NCBI GenBank assembly: GCA_028023455.1
Contig: JAQFVV010006199.1
Span: 6,772,972-6,836,971, forward strand
DNA length: 64,000 nucleotides
Source of the DNA: Epiperipatus broadwayi
Taxonomy: Eukaryota > Onychophora > Udeonychophora > Euonychophora > Peripatidae
Direction: 5' to 3'
The number at the start of each line of letters is the position of its first letter. Within the stretch, counting starts at the first letter, position 1. This document shows, piece by piece, positions 1-15,134 of the stretch. The notes under the pieces were generated by a model. That model did not search any database, was not told where the DNA came from, and was given only the letters and a program-made list of their open reading frames with translations. The position numbers were made by a program, and so were the translations under genes.

Positions 1-3000
1 CTCTAACCAGTCATTTTTTATTAATCTACATTAGTAAAAGAATTTCCATCTGTTATATTATAATATGAAATACTTTATCTGGAATCGCTGGCTCAGATAA
101 TATAATTATATGTGTATAATCAAATGATTTAGATATTAATATATAGATAAATGAACTAGATAACAAATCTTTATAAACTAAGAGAAAAATGTCTGATGCT
201 CAAACACAAAGGCTTTGGAACAATCCTTCCATATGCACATCCTATATCTGCCAATTTCATATTCAATACTATTGACAATTACTGTTCTTGCTTAAAAATT
301 ATTTTATTCCTGATATTCAAGCAAATAATTTTTTAATTTTATTTTTCTGACTCCTGGCTAAAACTATTATATGCATTTAGCAGATTATTAAAATATATGT
401 ATATTTTTTCATTGATAGTTATAAAACAATAGTTAACCAATTTACATTTTTCCTGTATCTTGCATCAATAACTCAATAGTGTTGTATCAGTTTCTAAATT
501 GCAATTTTTAATATAATTTTACATTGAACAGTTCCAATGGATGTAATTATATATTTCAGTCTTTGTTCCTAGATGTAAGATATAATTAAAATATAAAAAA
601 AGTGCTAAAGTATGATGAGCATTATTTATGTCACATTATTAAAGCAGGAAAACAAGAATTTTTTTTTCTTTTTTTGGAAAGCTAATTTCTTTGTTAAAAA
701 AAAAATATTTTCTTATTGTGAAAGCAACTTTTAATAATAAATATAAAATACATTTTATTTTTATAATCACATCATGTTTTATTTTAAATGCTTAAATTTA
801 TCTGGTGGAAAACAAGGAAGTATTTTTTACATTACATTAATGATGAGAGAAAGACAATTTTTTTTAAAAATAATTTTATTACATTTTATTTTCTTATAAA
901 TGTATTCTTAATAATAATTAACTTCAAAAAAAATTATTTTGCCACAAATTCTACTAAAGATCGTATATATAAAAAAATTAATTACATAATTTAAGTTTTG
1001 ATTTACTTATATTTAATCGATGTTTAAAGTATAATGCTAAAAACAATTTAAGCTTTTATTTATTTATATTTCATTGACATTTTAAAGTATAAAGTGAATG
1101 TTTAACATTATTAATTTTTTAAAAAAATGCTTATAAAGAAAGTGCATTATGTTTAATATATTCTAATATTATAATTTAAGTTATATATTTTATTTTTATA
1201 CATAATGAAAGTATATTTCATTAAGATAATAAATCTAATATTTCAAAATATAAAGAATACTTGTCTGATAGTTAATAAGACAATTAATTATAGTGATATT
1301 TAGAGAATGGAGGGCTTTGAGAAATGAAGGTGATAATTTGAATTAGATGAATTAAATTAGCAACTAAGTTTAACAAAAAATTCTCATTGAATAACTCAAT
1401 GTTCATTGTTCAAAAATTAATTTAATTGGGAAGGGGGGTTACATTATGCAATTTGTATACTGCTTACAACTCCACTGTACTAGGTAAAAGTTTGTAAAAG
1501 ATGGTTAGCTGTGAATTATGAAATAAAAATTATTTTTATTTAATTTGTAATAATTTGTTAAGTGTTCATATCATGCTACAAGGATTAATTACTTGTATTT
1601 TAAAAATCAAAAACAATCCTTCTGGTAATCAAATGATTTTAAAAATTCACACTTATTGAAGCTACTTCTTTAAAATCGGTCTTTAATTTTTTATTTTGTG
1701 GCTAATAACAATCAGCCAGGAACGAAATAATGTAGCATTTTCAACATTAATAAATGTTCTATGATTTTTAAATAATAGTCCTAAAATTTTCTACTTTCTT
1801 GTAAAAATGACTTAATAAAATTAATTTAATAATAGTTTTTCCATATTTTTCAATGGAAACAAAATCAGCTGTTTCTGACATCCTAACAGAATGAGAAGTT
1901 TAATGGCAGAAAAATTTGAGCTTTCCTAAAAGCATTTTAAATATTCTTATACAGTTAATCAGTTACTTTTATCATCAATTACTTGACTAATATTTGTTTT
2001 TTCTTTTATTAAAATTGTCATTTATTTATGCTTTAGAAGTTAAAAGCTTTTAATTTGAATGTTTTTGTTTTGTTTTTTTTAAAAAAAGTCATTAATGTGG
2101 CAATTTAAGGAAAAGAATAACATAACAAAGATTATGATTTGCCTATTTTGATGAATAAATACAATAATTCATGCATTTATGTTGTCCATCTCTAATTTCA
2201 GAGAAATGAAGATAGAATTATTAGTCTTTACCTCAGCTTTTTTTTGTCAAAAAATACTGTTCAATTTTGTTAATTGTTTGTTTCCTTTTATAACTAAATT
2301 GTTTTCATAGTTTAAATACATAAAGTAGTGTTAAGAAGATTCCCCTTAGAATCAAATATATTACAAATCACGATTGATTTCCAATTGATAATGCTTCAGT
2401 AAAACACATTTTGGATAAATAACACTGGTTGTTTACAATTTCTATTTTTAATAATAATATATATATATTGTAAGAATACATTAATCTGACCACACAAAAA
2501 TCATCACACATGCCAATATTAAAGACTGAACCCACCAACATAATCTTTAAGATATTATTAATTATATATTAATCGATTTTGTGAAAAATTGTTAGTTAAA
2601 ATTATATTCTTGACAATACTGACATATATATATATACCAAAACCTATAAACGCAAGCAAGTAAAAATCTCAAAAACAAAAGAAAGAAATCATTAATGTTA
2701 ATTTTTTTTAAATTTACTAATCCAGCATAAAATTCTATAAATGTTGAAATGAGGTCAACAATGAAAATAAAAGAGCGATTTTGAAACAGTGAAAAATAAG
2801 ACAATATAAAACAATTTCGTTCTTTTTTTTAAGAAAAAAAGAAAAGAAAGGAGAATAAATTACATCTTTAGAAAAATTTACTTTTTAAATTTCTAAAATT
2901 AAGATAATTATCATCTTAACTATCCTGAATAGTAGAGCTTATAAGCCACTACAATTGCAAATTGAAAAAGTTGGTTAAGGAACCCATTATCAATTTCCTT

Positions 3001-5801
3001 AAAGGATATATTTTAATCCAAGTTATGAGCTAGAAAACAATAAATCATATGTAGCTTAGCTAGGAAGCGAGAAACATCGGGGGGATGGAGCTGCTCGTCA
3101 TGCAAACATTATTTCAGATATAATTATCATTTCAGATTAGCATTATGATGACCATGATAGTAAAAAGATCTACAATGTGCTACTATCAAGCAAAGAAATT
3201 CTCTCAGCACAGGAAAGATAGTTTATAAAAGTCTGAGTCACCAACACAAAGATCCAGATGGTGACTGAAGATTATCCGGTGCTACCATCCAGTTCATACA
3301 AAGGAACTTTCCTAAAGGCAAAGATACTCGGACATTTCACAATGTAAACTACAAGACTTTGAACTATGGCTAGACTATGCTGGATTAACATCTCAGATTA
3401 TATTTTTATAATTAATTTTTTTTTTTATTCTTATTTCGCTTGTCAAATTAATTGGCTTCTTTCTTTTTAAACAGAGAATCAATCCATCTAACCGTCAACT
3501 ATTCTAGAGGGAAGGAGAGCCATCAATTCTATTTTTTTTATTTTTCATTTAATAATAAAATTTAGGTGCAGACTCCCAAACTTGTTTGCCAATTGATACA
3601 TTAATCTACTGACTTGAAAGATGAGACTTTATTCTTATCCAATATTAAGCACTCATACTTTGACAGTTAAAATATTTTTTATGTTTAGCGTTTGTGTTCA
3701 ATTATCTTAATTATTAATTATTTGTTATTTGGAATGAATGACTAAACCCTTAAATGATTGGTTTGTCCTATCAGGGGGTTCAGAATATAAAAGCAACCTT
3801 CAACAAATTATAAAATATAGACAGACGGATCAGAAATTAATGAGCAACTGATATTAAAAATTTTAGTTAGCAGAGTTAAGTGTTAAAATACAGGTTTCTT
3901 TTTTATATTGCATTCGATGTAAAATTGAAATTATTAAATTAGAATGGTGAATGACCATCCTTCATAAGAATCAAAGGTATGGGTTAGTAAATACTTAATG
4001 AATACAAACGAAGCATGATCATGCCTACACAATTATTAAATTAATCAAAACACATTATTTTTGTTATAAAACAATCATGAATGGAAACCATCATCAAAAT
4101 TAATTTGTTAAATATTAAATTAAATTAGTTGCCTGTCGTTTGATTTTTCTATTTTCCAATAATTTACACTATATGCATATTCAATGCACACATCAAATAT
4201 GGAATAAATATACCTTGAAATAAAGTACGTATACATTCTTCCTGAGTTTGAACTCTGTAACATAACGAGAATCAAGAAGAGGTCAAGTAAGGCAAGTTAT
4301 GTAAGTGTGAATTCCATCCCACTCAATTAGTAATTATCATAGAACCACTTCATAAAACCCAGGTAAATCATCAGATAACTGACTTGCCCTATCAGGTTTA
4401 ATGCCATACCTTGAAAACCAAATGGCGACTACAGTTAGATATACCTCTCCTAGAGTAAAAGATCATCCTGTTACATATGCTGCCCAAATTTGTGGGGCTC
4501 TTAAATAAGAACATGACAGCGTATATTCCGTTCTATTATAATATATATATATAATTACCTGTTTTTTTCTTGGTTAATATAAATCATAAACTTCACATTG
4601 GAAACGTAGCCCTTTTCAATATTGCAATTTCAATTAAGTTCAAATAATACATGTTTTTAATAACTTATTTAAAAAATATGTGCAAGAAAAAAAATTTTCT
4701 TTGCATTATCGCAACTAAAAAAGGAATGTGAAAAAAAAATCCGATGATCATAAGCATAGAGAAATAATAAATGAATAAAGTGATTGGTCATTGTCCAGAC
4801 AGTAATGTTCAAATATCAAGTGAAGAAAATGGATTCTAAAGTCACTCCAGGCTCTTGAGTCAACCGCTAAAAGAAATAATAAGATATATTAGAATGTATG
4901 TTGTCAGCCTGAAGGTAGATTTAACAATAGCTATAAATATTAGGATGAAGTCAGAAATTATCAATAGGAGTAGTTTTCTATTCATTTAAAATAACTATCT
5001 AGCATATCATATTTAGACATAAATCGTATAATAATGTTTATAACATTAAGACATATTACTGATAACTTGGAAGATCAAAGAAAAAAGAGAAGAAAAATAA
5101 AAATAATTAATGGATAATCTTTAGAACAAAATAAAAAAAATGTTCAGGAATCTGTTCTTGTAAAGTTGATCTACAATTATAGTTTGTTTTTTTTTTCTTC
5201 TAAAAAATTACATAAAAAAAACAAAAGCTATCGAGAGTTAAAACAGTATTTTCTTTAATTAGAAATTGACTTTTAAATAAACTGAAATAAAATATTCTTG
5301 TTAAATGACATTAATATGGAAATTAACATGTTTTAAGAATAATTTGAAATTTCTTTAAAAGACAATTAGTTAGTTAAATAAGATGTCATTTGATTTTTGA
5401 TACTTAAATCAGAAGTGAATAACATGTGATAAGTATAATTATTCCTTAAAATAACAGCATATCTAGAATAGAAAGCCTAATTCAAATGATAGGCTTTGGA
5501 ATTAATATTTATTAAAAATTAATAATTAAATAAATTGATAAATATAGTTATGTTATTTTATAAAATCAGATTATATGTTTTAAAATTTATATCTATTGAA
5601 TTACTAAGAACTATTAATACTTCAAATTTGGTAATTTTAGTACTACTTGCAATAGATTGAACTTTCTATTTTTAAAATGTTTATTTTAGTTAGAAAAGCA
5701 GAATTTTCAAAAACAAAGTCCACAGTGAGTTTGAAAAAATATTTGACTATATATGTCTACTTATATATTTTACATATCCACATTCAATATATTATTTTTA
5801 C
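1..5801. other. Intron or downstream part of HDAC1, no gene seen
   Basis: This is A+T-rich sequence with many homopolymer runs and only short chance open frames. Slightly more G+C-balanced islands at about 2940-3380 and 4210-4520 look like old interspersed repeats, but I do not recognise the family. No exon, RNA gene or complete transposon could be supported. Confidence 0.6.
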
Positions 5802-5910
5802 CTTTAAGAGTAAGATTAAAACAGCCAAGTCTGTCTCCAGATAAAGAATCGGCACCACATTGCAAAATAACTGCACTTGGCTGGTACATTTCCATTACTT
5901 TGGAAACAAT
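5802..5910 (-). CDS. HDAC1: HDAC1 exon, human residues 244-279, zinc ligand Asp264
   Basis: The acceptor is TTAATAAG and the exon starts ATT GTT TCC. The donor is GTAAAA, after AAA and one base (G) of Gly280. It encodes 36 codons, [18 protein letters not shown] through CFNLTLK. The [14 protein letters not shown] motif contains Asp264, the third zinc ligand, and Arg270, an inositol-phosphate contact. The following exon, which should start with HAKCVEFVK and carry GGGGYTIRNVARC, was looked for between 1 and 5801 and not found, so that intron is longer than 5.8 kb. Confidence 0.96.
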
Positions 5911-6111
5911 CTTATTAAAAAAAATACATATATGAATAAAGTCGTCCCTTTAAGCAGAATTATATTTTCTAATTGAAAATAAAAAAGTGAATAATGAGTA
6001 AAAAAAACTTTTAAACTATTAAAAATCTATTTTAAAAACTTCAAATATTGTTAATGTTTTTTTTTTTAATTTAAAACAGATATAAATTATTAATATAAAT
6101 AAGCTACTTAC

Positions 6112-6204
6112 AGGTTGAAAAATGTGTTCATAAGATTCATCATCAATTCCATCTCTCAAAGGAAAATTGACCGCATAATATTTGCCCTTTCCAGCTCCAA
6201 TGTC
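6112..6204 (-). CDS. HDAC1: HDAC1 exon, human residues 213-243
   Basis: The exon lies between a TTTGACATAG acceptor and a GTAAGT donor and is in phase 0 on both sides. It encodes 31 codons, [19 protein letters not shown] then [12 protein letters not shown]. This is the conserved core strand-helix unit after the Phe205 loop. It differs slightly from human HDAC1 near the end (EHIFQP versus EAIFKP), as is usual among invertebrate orthologues. It is separated from the next exon by a 201-nt intron, the only short intron in the window. Confidence 0.96.
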
Positions 6205-9200
6205 CTATGTCAAAAATTAAGTACAACTTTAAATACACATTAAAAAAAACAAAAAAATAAATAAACAGATGCATAATGTTCACATATATATAATGAACAT
6301 AAGAAATAATTTTTATTAAAAAATGGCAGAAAACAAAAGCAAGATATAAATGACAATAATCAAGGATGTTCTTCATGCCTAATAACATTGCCCTTAATCA
6401 AGAAACTTGTAAAATTTACTATTTCATCTTTACAGATCACTTAATACATATCCTCTAATAATAATTCAAGAAAATGTTAAATCAAATTTTAGAATCCTTC
6501 ATAATTCCAAACACAAATTGCAGTAGAGAACAATCTATAGTAAGCCATAACAAGAATAAGACATGTTTAAATTTCTCTCACAACATGATACTCAACTGTT
6601 GCACTTAGGATAAGAATGTCTTATAAAGAACCTTACATCTAATTACACTAGAGCAAAATATTCCTGCTAAAACCAGATTTTTTGGCATTAATTCTTACAT
6701 TCAAAAAAATGATAGCATAAAATAGACTAACAAAAATAATATGAATAAACATTAGAATAAATACTGAAGAGAAGAAATAGTACATTCTCTAATGAGACTG
6801 CAATCTTAGAGTTGGATACAATTTATAAAAATAAAAAAATTATATTAAAAAATATTTTGAAAAAATTATTTTTCGATGTGCAAGAAATGGTTTTCAAGCA
6901 TTTCCAGATCAAAGATATTTCCATATTTAAAAAAAAAACAATAATAAAGGTAAAAATTCAGAAGCTTAAAATGTATAACTGCAGAACACTTTATTAATTA
7001 AACAAAAAATTAAGTATGTAATGCATGTAGTAATGAATATTTCTTAAAAAGATTATTAATTAAATTTAAATTAATTTATTTCTGTGTTTAAGAAAAATGT
7101 TGTTTTTCTATCATTTTATCTCCTGGTATAATTTTTCTTGCATCAAATAAAAATTCATAAATTTTTAATAAAATCAGTAAACAAATTATCTTTAAAAATG
7201 CATATATATTATAAACATATATAAATAAAATATCTGAGTACATCAGTCTATAATTTAATGAAAATATATAAAATATTTATATATAAACCAACATTTCAAC
7301 CACATCACACTGGTCATCAATTGGATAACAAATATTATAAAATAATTGTACAGGCACTGTAAACCCTGATGTATAACAATAATGAACATTCTTATAAAAG
7401 ATAGAAATAATAATTGAGAAATTATTTAGATTAATAACTTTTTTTTAAAAAATTTCAAATAAAAAATAATTTGCATGTATCATCATGTTTATTGATATAA
7501 TTCTAGCCTTTTAAAGATCTCAATGGCTTCTCTGATCTGATATTATTGGAGAGTGATAGTATTCTCATATTAAAATTCATATTATTTCTTATAATTATCA
7601 TTTCTATTTTCTACTATCAGATCGTTCATTATTGTTATACATCAGTCTTTACAGCTCCTCTACAATTATTTTATAATTGTTACCTAGTTGATGACCAATG
7701 GGATCTGGTCAAAACATTGGTTTATATATATACTTTCATAAATATTCTGTTATTTATATAGTGCACATATGTATGCAATATTATAAATATAGACTAACTT
7801 CATGAATCCATGAAAATCGACTTTAAAAGCATAAGGGCACGTTTTATACTTAAGATTTTATTTTCTATATAAACCTGTCTTTGCTTACCGTGCTTAAATC
7901 AGGGCTTCAATCTATTAGGTGCCTGAGATGTAAATTATCAATTGAATTGTACAAACCTATTCGATATCTACTACAGGTGATTAAAAATGAGATTGTATCT
8001 ATCATACTCAGAGGAGTTAGTCTGTATTTATATATTTTTCAATAAATTATACACGGATGTTCTTGGAAAATATTTCATTTATATCTGTAGCCTATGAAAA
8101 TATTCAATTTAATATTATAAACATATCAATATATAAAAATAAATATATAATTTTATTCTGTTCTTATTAAACCTTATTAATATTATTTTATTATCTGTGC
8201 ACTTTTTTTTAAAAAAATCAATTGAATCTTGATCAAAAGAAACCCCACTACTCGTTTTAAATATTTTGCCAATTATTAATAAAACAATAATGGATATGTG
8301 ATTGAAAATGAAATATCTAAATTTTATTCTTTTATTTTTAAATAATTTTTTTTTCAACAATACGATGTAATTACAGACACAACACTATTAATTTTGGCAC
8401 TTACAATTTTGTCAAATTAAATAAGTAAATAATAATTCATTAATATGGATATATATCTTCCAAGCTTTCAAAGTATGCACACACTACTTCAAATTAAAAA
8501 AATTATTCATTTAATTTAATCTATAGTTCTAATAGCAATATAAAATTAATCAAAATATTTATTTATTTTTATAGATATATACTCTTTATACAATAATAAT
8601 AATAGTGCAAGTTTATAGTAAATGAAAAGATTAAAATTATTGTAACTATCAATTTTAAAATTTTATTAAACATTTTTATGTAGTATTTATAAAAATAAAT
8701 AAATATTTACTAATATTTCCCCGATCATTTTCTTGTTTAAAATACAATCAGCATATTTGGTGAATTTTATTGTACTTTATCATATATATAAACTCCAAGA
8801 TCATAAAATAATAGACCAAATTTTTTGGGCTCAATAGCTTTATCAGTGTATACTAACAGTTTTAAACATCATGCCGATTATCAGTCTAAGCTTTATATAT
8901 AATTATCTTAAAATAGTATTACCTTTCAAAATATGAATGTAATGCCATATATCCACATGCTACTATGTTTAAATCTCATATATATACATGAAAACATTTT
9001 TATTTTATGAAAAGATGAGTATATGCATATTTTAATCAAATCATTATGGATTACAACAAATTTTTATCAATCTAAATGCATGTATGTGTACAGTCAAATA
9101 TATCTACAAATGGTTTCCTTAGCTTACTAAGTAGGTTTACATAATTGTGCCAATAGCCATTTTGTAATAAATTTAAAATAATTAAAGTTACATATACAAA

Positions 9201-9541
9201 TATAAACATATTTTACTCTTCTTTAAGCCCCCCCAATCCCAATTCAACTCGGGTTTCTATATGTAGCAAGATTTTTCATTAACATCATTCAGAGATATGT
9301 AATATAAGACAAATCTGCATTTGTAAGTAAATCAAATTCATTACATGAACTTGAAAAGCAAACAATCTCCTGATAAAGAATAAATACATCTAATAAGTAG
9401 AATATATATTTTTATATGCAAGGAGACTTCAATCTTCACAAATGATTGATAAAAAAAGCATGTAGATCAAATTCATAAACAACACAGATCAAATTCCTAT
9501 ATGTATAATGTTAAGTCAGATCATAATACAATAAAACTATG

Positions 9542-9732
9542 GGTTATCGTTGATTAGCCTCCACACACTGCTTGTTGGCTCTGTTGAGAATCAAAAACCA
9601 ATAGATATAACGTTACCGGGCTGATTTATAATTGACTTTTTTTTTTTACACTACTCTGATACAACACTAGACATGTCAGTGCATAGCGCTGGAATCTGCG
9701 AGGCGATGTGCAGGGGCTAATCGACGATAACC
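9542..9732. mobile_element. 191-bp MITE with GGTTATCG termini and 8-bp target duplication
   Basis: The left end reads GGTTATCGTTGATTAGCC and the right end is its near-exact inverse, GGCTAATCGACGATAACC with one substitution in the outer 18 bases. The element is flanked on both sides by an exact AAACTATG (9534-9541 and 9733-9740), which is a perfect 8-bp target-site duplication. There is no coding capacity, so it is a non-autonomous DNA transposon. Its termini match the larger element at 45697-46839. Confidence 0.85.
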
Positions 9733-12700
9733 AAACTATGATATAATATAAACATATGCATTGTAAGTGTGTTTAATAATTGTACATATATTCATTTAAA
9801 ACATAAAGATAAGATATGAATAAACACAAGTTGAATTTGTTTGTAAAAAAAAAAACTTATTAGTAAAAAGTTATTATTTATTTATTACTTTTCAAAAAAT
9901 AAAACAGTTGTTTTGCTCCCAGTACTGATTTAGTAAGGGTTCTGAGATTTTATTTCATACCTAAATGATTACTAACCAACTACTCCTAGCATTATTAAGT
10001 GTTAAATGAAACACGTAATTATTTTTTTTTGTATGTATGTTCTATTTAAAAACAAAAATAAAAGAAAATAATGTATGTAATACAATAAATGGAGCAAGTA
10101 ATGTTTTCCAGTTGTTTTGGACTAAAGACAAACAATAAATATAGAATTTTTTTTTTTTATCTTGCAGTTGTTGAAATAGTGACAAATTGTTTATTTTTTC
10201 CCCATTTTTTTAAATATGAGCAATAATAAATATGTAATATTTTATTAATTTTGCAGTTGTTTAAATACTGACAATTATTTTTTTTTTAATTTCTTTATTC
10301 AATAATATTAATAGTAAAAACTTAAATAGAGAGAATTTGTGGCTTCATAACCTGTAAGCTGGAAATGGGAAAAATTGAACTTTTGTCCAAATGCTTTGCT
10401 TAAATTTATGATTAGTATAAAAGAATTGTTTTTTTTTCTTTGTTTCATCTTTCAGATGTTTGCAGTACATGGATCTGGTGACAGCAACTCACATCCAGGC
10501 AATTGAATATTCTCGGGCGAAAGTCTAAGTTACAATTCTCTAGAGAATGAGAGGAATGTCACTAGAGCTATTGCAGCTCCATCTGGATTTTATCTGCTAT
10601 AGAATATGCTGGCAGAACACCAATAGTTATCTGAACTTTTATAGTTTTCCTTCAGGACATTCATGCCAGTTACCAGTAAAAAGATTCACTTTTCTTTTTT
10701 TACTATTATTCTACTTGATAGCATTTTTTAAAACAGCAAAAAACAAAAGTAATTTTATTCTTGTAATACTTTCTATTTGTTAATTAAATTTCTAAGCAAA
10801 AAATATAATTTTATTTCTATAATTTAAAAATAAAACCATTACTACTACTTGTTCATACTATTTGTTAATTAAAATTTAAAAAAAAAAAAAAATTTCCTGT
10901 AGTTTAAGGAGGGACGGGGATACTATTTGTTCATAGTATTGGTTAAGTAACAGTTTGAAGTTTTTAACTATCTGTCAATTGTAGAATTATTAAGATAAAG
11001 TATACATAACATACACACTTGTATTTAGCTATTTTGTTAAAAGAAGAAAAAAAATTATACAGACAGTTGAGAATAAAAGCAAAGAATCAAATAGAACTGA
11101 TTAAAATCTAGCATATTTGTTATATAATATGTATGAGATATATAGAATAATTTGAAAAAGAGTGACGATATTTTGGAAATGAATGATTTATATTACTCAG
11201 GGGACTAAGAAATTTTTAGATGGAATTCCAAAAGAAATAAATGGATATGTATCAAGTTATAATGTGAAAAAATACAAATGAAGCTTTACATGATAAAATG
11301 GGATGAATTTTTTTAATGAGGAACAAATACATTTTGGTCAAAAAAGATTTTATAATGTACAAAATTAATAGAAAGATAATTTATTTTTATATATTCATGA
11401 AAAAATGGAATAAATATACATAGAATGTATTGAGTAGTTAATTATGAGGAATGAGAAAAGAGCTATTAATAATTTGATTAGAGGAAAAGTTGTAAAAAAT
11501 GAATATGAATAAAAAAAATTACATAAGAATAAAGAATATATAAAATATGAAAGAAAATATGCTAAAACTAGAAATTTGTTACTATTCATGCAAGAAAGAA
11601 GCTTTAGATACTAGGAAAAAAAGATAAAAATGAAATAAGGATTTAGATTGCAAATGTAGTTTATATTGAAATAATAGAAAGAGTCTGAATATTTATTTTG
11701 GAAGTGTAGAATGTTGAAAAAGAATTATGGCAAATTGTATGAAGAGAAATTTAATGGTAAAGAGAATGAAAGAGATTTATGATTTCTTTTTTTTTTTCCA
11801 TTTAAGACTTTATAATGAAACAGAAAATAAAAGAATAGATTAATGGAATTAACAGAACACTTTTTATTAAAATTGGATAGAAAAAGAAATAAAAATGAAT
11901 CAGGATTAAAATGATTTAGTAATAAGAAATTTAAAGTTCATTTTCTTTATGATATATAAGGGTTTCAGAGACCGAGAATTTCTGACTTTGTCTAAGAAGA
12001 TATTTTCCATCAAATTACAAGTAAAAAATACATAAGATTTTTTTATTGCTCATCATAAATCTATTTTTTGAAGAATTCAAATTTTTCTAAAAATTTTATT
12101 AAATATTAATTTTACTATCTATAATGTTGTATTTATAGAGATACTTTCTATACAGGCTAAAGCAAGAAAATTTTTTTAATATAATAATTATAACATAAAA
12201 TCAAAACAATAATTTCTCTTGCATATTTTTATTTCCATGTTTAAAATGCATATCAAATTTCTCTTATTTTTCCATTTAGCAATTGAATGTAATCTTTTTT
12301 TTAAGAATTTACAAAAATTGTAAAATGTCTTTTCTACTAGTGACTTCTTTTACACTTAGCAATTGGTTTAATTACAGTATTGAACATGAATTAAATAGAA
12401 CTATTACACTACAATAAAAAATAAAACTGAGATTAGGCTTTTTAATTTATAAGTATTTATTGACCTTTTAATTTTTATCTTTAAATATGATTAATACTAT
12501 TTTTTATTAACAGAAATATGTAAAGATGAGTGTGAGCATTCAATATTCACAAGGTTTAAAATCAAATGATATGGATATAGTAAGGGACTACTGTACATTA
12601 TCAACATTTTGAAGATTTAGCAACATTTATCACTTTTATAATTTATAAATGGCTTCCTTTTTTTTTTTTTTATAGTTATAAAAACAATTAAACAATTACA

Positions 12701-14580
12701 TGATCAGATTTAACTAGTTTCATGGTTTTGGCACCAAATTACATTTTTAAAAAACTTACTTGAGACACAATTTTCATAATAACTTCAGTTTTAATAATGT
12801 TAGAGCAAAAAGCTTTACATTGATAGAAACTAGAAAAACTAAGGAAAACAATAAGGCTAAGACAAATAGTGATTACCATTAAAAAAGTAAGGGAAAAAAA
12901 GAAATTTCAATATCCGAAATAATTATTACTTTATTGTTTGTTCATAATTTCTAATTTATCATTAATTAAGTTTAAATTACATCTTCATTGATAATTTCTT
13001 TGTATTCTTCACAAAATTCTCATTCAAACCATATCAGATATAATACTTCTTACCTGAGATAATCTATAGCTTCAGAATCTGCAAACATAATCACACAATC
13101 TCAAGGCGACTATAAGAAAAAGATTCATCCTAATAAAAAATACAAAATAAATCATTTCCAGAAGGTAGATATACATTAGTCATCATAGCAATTGGCTTCT
13201 TGTCTATCCAAAACTAGAAATTGAAGGCTATTATCTGTATCAATGATAAAATGAGTTTCATCTCTTTATTTTATATTTTTTGTGTATACCTGTAATGTTT
13301 ACATTCTTTATGCACACCAGTGATGCTATCTTGTTATATTTATTGTCGAACAGAGATAATTTATTTGCATATAGCTCATTTGCTAACTATACCCTTGAAA
13401 ATAATGTGATACAAGATGTGGTAAAACTACTAACTCCACAGCACGAATACCAAAGCATAGGCAAGAATCAATGATTCTTTGCCTGCATACAATTCCATGT
13501 GGTATACATAATCATTGTGGCTATCACCACATACACCACTTGAAACCTCTCTTTATTGATTTTAAGAGTTTATATTTTCATATGGTACTATGCCCAGTAA
13601 ATTTTGTGATTACTTTATTATCTGCAACCTATCTGTACATTTGATCATCAATCTTAAAATTTACATAGTACTGTTATATCACTTTAATTTTATATATAAA
13701 AATTATTTGTTATACAAACACAGTCATGCAAGTGCAAACACAAACACACTAATACAAATATAAACACACTAATAAATTATTAAACTTTTGAGAATCATTA
13801 TGTTTATAAATTAAGGTTGCCTCAAATGGATCAGAGCCCCAAAATTACATTGCACATAAGCCACTTTTGTTATATTTGAATACAAATATACTGTACAATT
13901 TATATATTATACAGACACACCAATACAAACGCAAACACATTACTAAATTATACCATTTATCAAATAATTAAAAAAATAATAATAATAATACTATTCAAAT
14001 AATTAAAAAATTAAAATTGAATACTTACGACCAATATTCCGTGATTACATTTTCATCGGGATGAAGACCTTGAAGTGAGCATCATCGGAATATATTTAAT
14101 CCATTTCAGTAATGAGTCTAGCCGATAAGAAAATTCTGCTTTTGTCCTTTATCGTGCAATCTGGTAAACTGAGCGGGGAAAAAAAAAATAAATGAACCTA
14201 TTAATAAAAAATTCAAATTTTGTCCGATTTTAACACAAGATACGCCATTTTAAAGAGAAAATAAAACAGCAGCGCCATCTGGGATTTTTGTAAATGTCAT
14301 GCATATAATTTTCCTGTAATTTTAAAAAGAAAACAAAATTTCAATGAATCAGCTGCCTAGCGGCTATCATGCTACCAATAGTCAAAGCGTTAAAAAAGAA
14401 AATTTTGTTTTTAGATTTTCATCTGATAACTAATATTAAAAGTTTTTTTTGAAATATAATTCCATAAGTAATCAGAATTTTATTTTATCTGGATAAACTT
14501 TCATTAAATTTCTTTTATACTAAGCTTTTTATTTTAATTTTTCCAATTTTAAATGTAGACTTTGCTTTTTGTTGATCATT

Positions 14581-14756
14581 GTATTAATGGTACGCAATAT
14601 CAATATTTTATTCATCTTTGATACTGAAGCTATAAATATATTTTCTTTTACTTTTTGGATTCAGGTATTAATGGTAGGCAGTATCAATATTTTATTAATC
14701 TTTTATAACTTCTATTTCATACTGAAGTTGTAAATATAACATTTTCTTTTACTTTT
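14581..14756. repeat. Diverged direct repeat, 84-bp offset
   Basis: A segment starting GTATTAATGGTACGCAATAT at 14581 recurs at 14665 as GTATTAATGGTAGGCAGTAT. Both copies run through a similar ACTGAAG-TGTAAATATA stretch and end in TTTTCTTTTACTTTT. The second copy has a small insertion. Confidence 0.7.
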
Positions 14757-15134
14757 AAACGATGTTTGTATTGTAGTATAATTACAGAAACTGCACTATC
14801 ACTTCTATACAAATACCAAATACAATACTGAAAATGCCCATTGCATTTTTAAATTAATAGTAATTTGTTTTTTATTTATTTAGTTTTTTGAACTTGTACA
14901 ATGTGAAACCATTTTATTTTGTAAGATTACAGCTAAAAAAAACTTCCATTTATAAATATGTTCAATACAGACACGATGAATGAAAACTCTATTAAAAACT
15001 ATTTTTCAATTAAAATTATTTTTTCTAAGAATCAAAACAAGGTTTTTATTCTAAAACAAAAATATCTAAATCAATATAATAAATTGCATAGTATTACTAT
15101 CTAAAAAAATTAATTAAATATTTCCTTTACATAC

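Larger units (their letters stand above)
6205..15134 (-). other. HDAC1: 8.9 kb HDAC1 intron
   Basis: The intron lies between the exons for residues 165-212 and 213-243. It holds the inverted-repeat element at 9542-9732 and a direct repeat at 14581-14756. Islands of less A+T-rich sequence at about 10450-10700, 13010-13600 and 14030-14410 look like old repeats that I cannot classify. Open frames here (for example 7546-7761 and 8115-8360) are low-complexity and not convincing genes. Confidence 0.8.

Noticed and set aside
788-994. Open frame of 68 codons rich in Ile, Asn, Lys and Phe
   Set aside because: Its composition is what random A+T-rich DNA gives. No motif, splice signal or neighbour supports it.
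4240-4310. Possible minus-strand B box (GTTCAAACTC) of a tRNA-derived SINE
   Set aside because: The candidate A box is poor and no second copy was seen in the window.
5753-5935. Plus-strand 60-codon open frame across an HDAC1 exon
   Set aside because: It is the antisense of the minus-strand exon at 5802-5910, which has clear homology and splice sites.
10547-10783. Open frame of 78 codons in a more G+C-balanced island
   Set aside because: I recognise no family. The frame ends in low-complexity sequence and the island looks like an old repeat.
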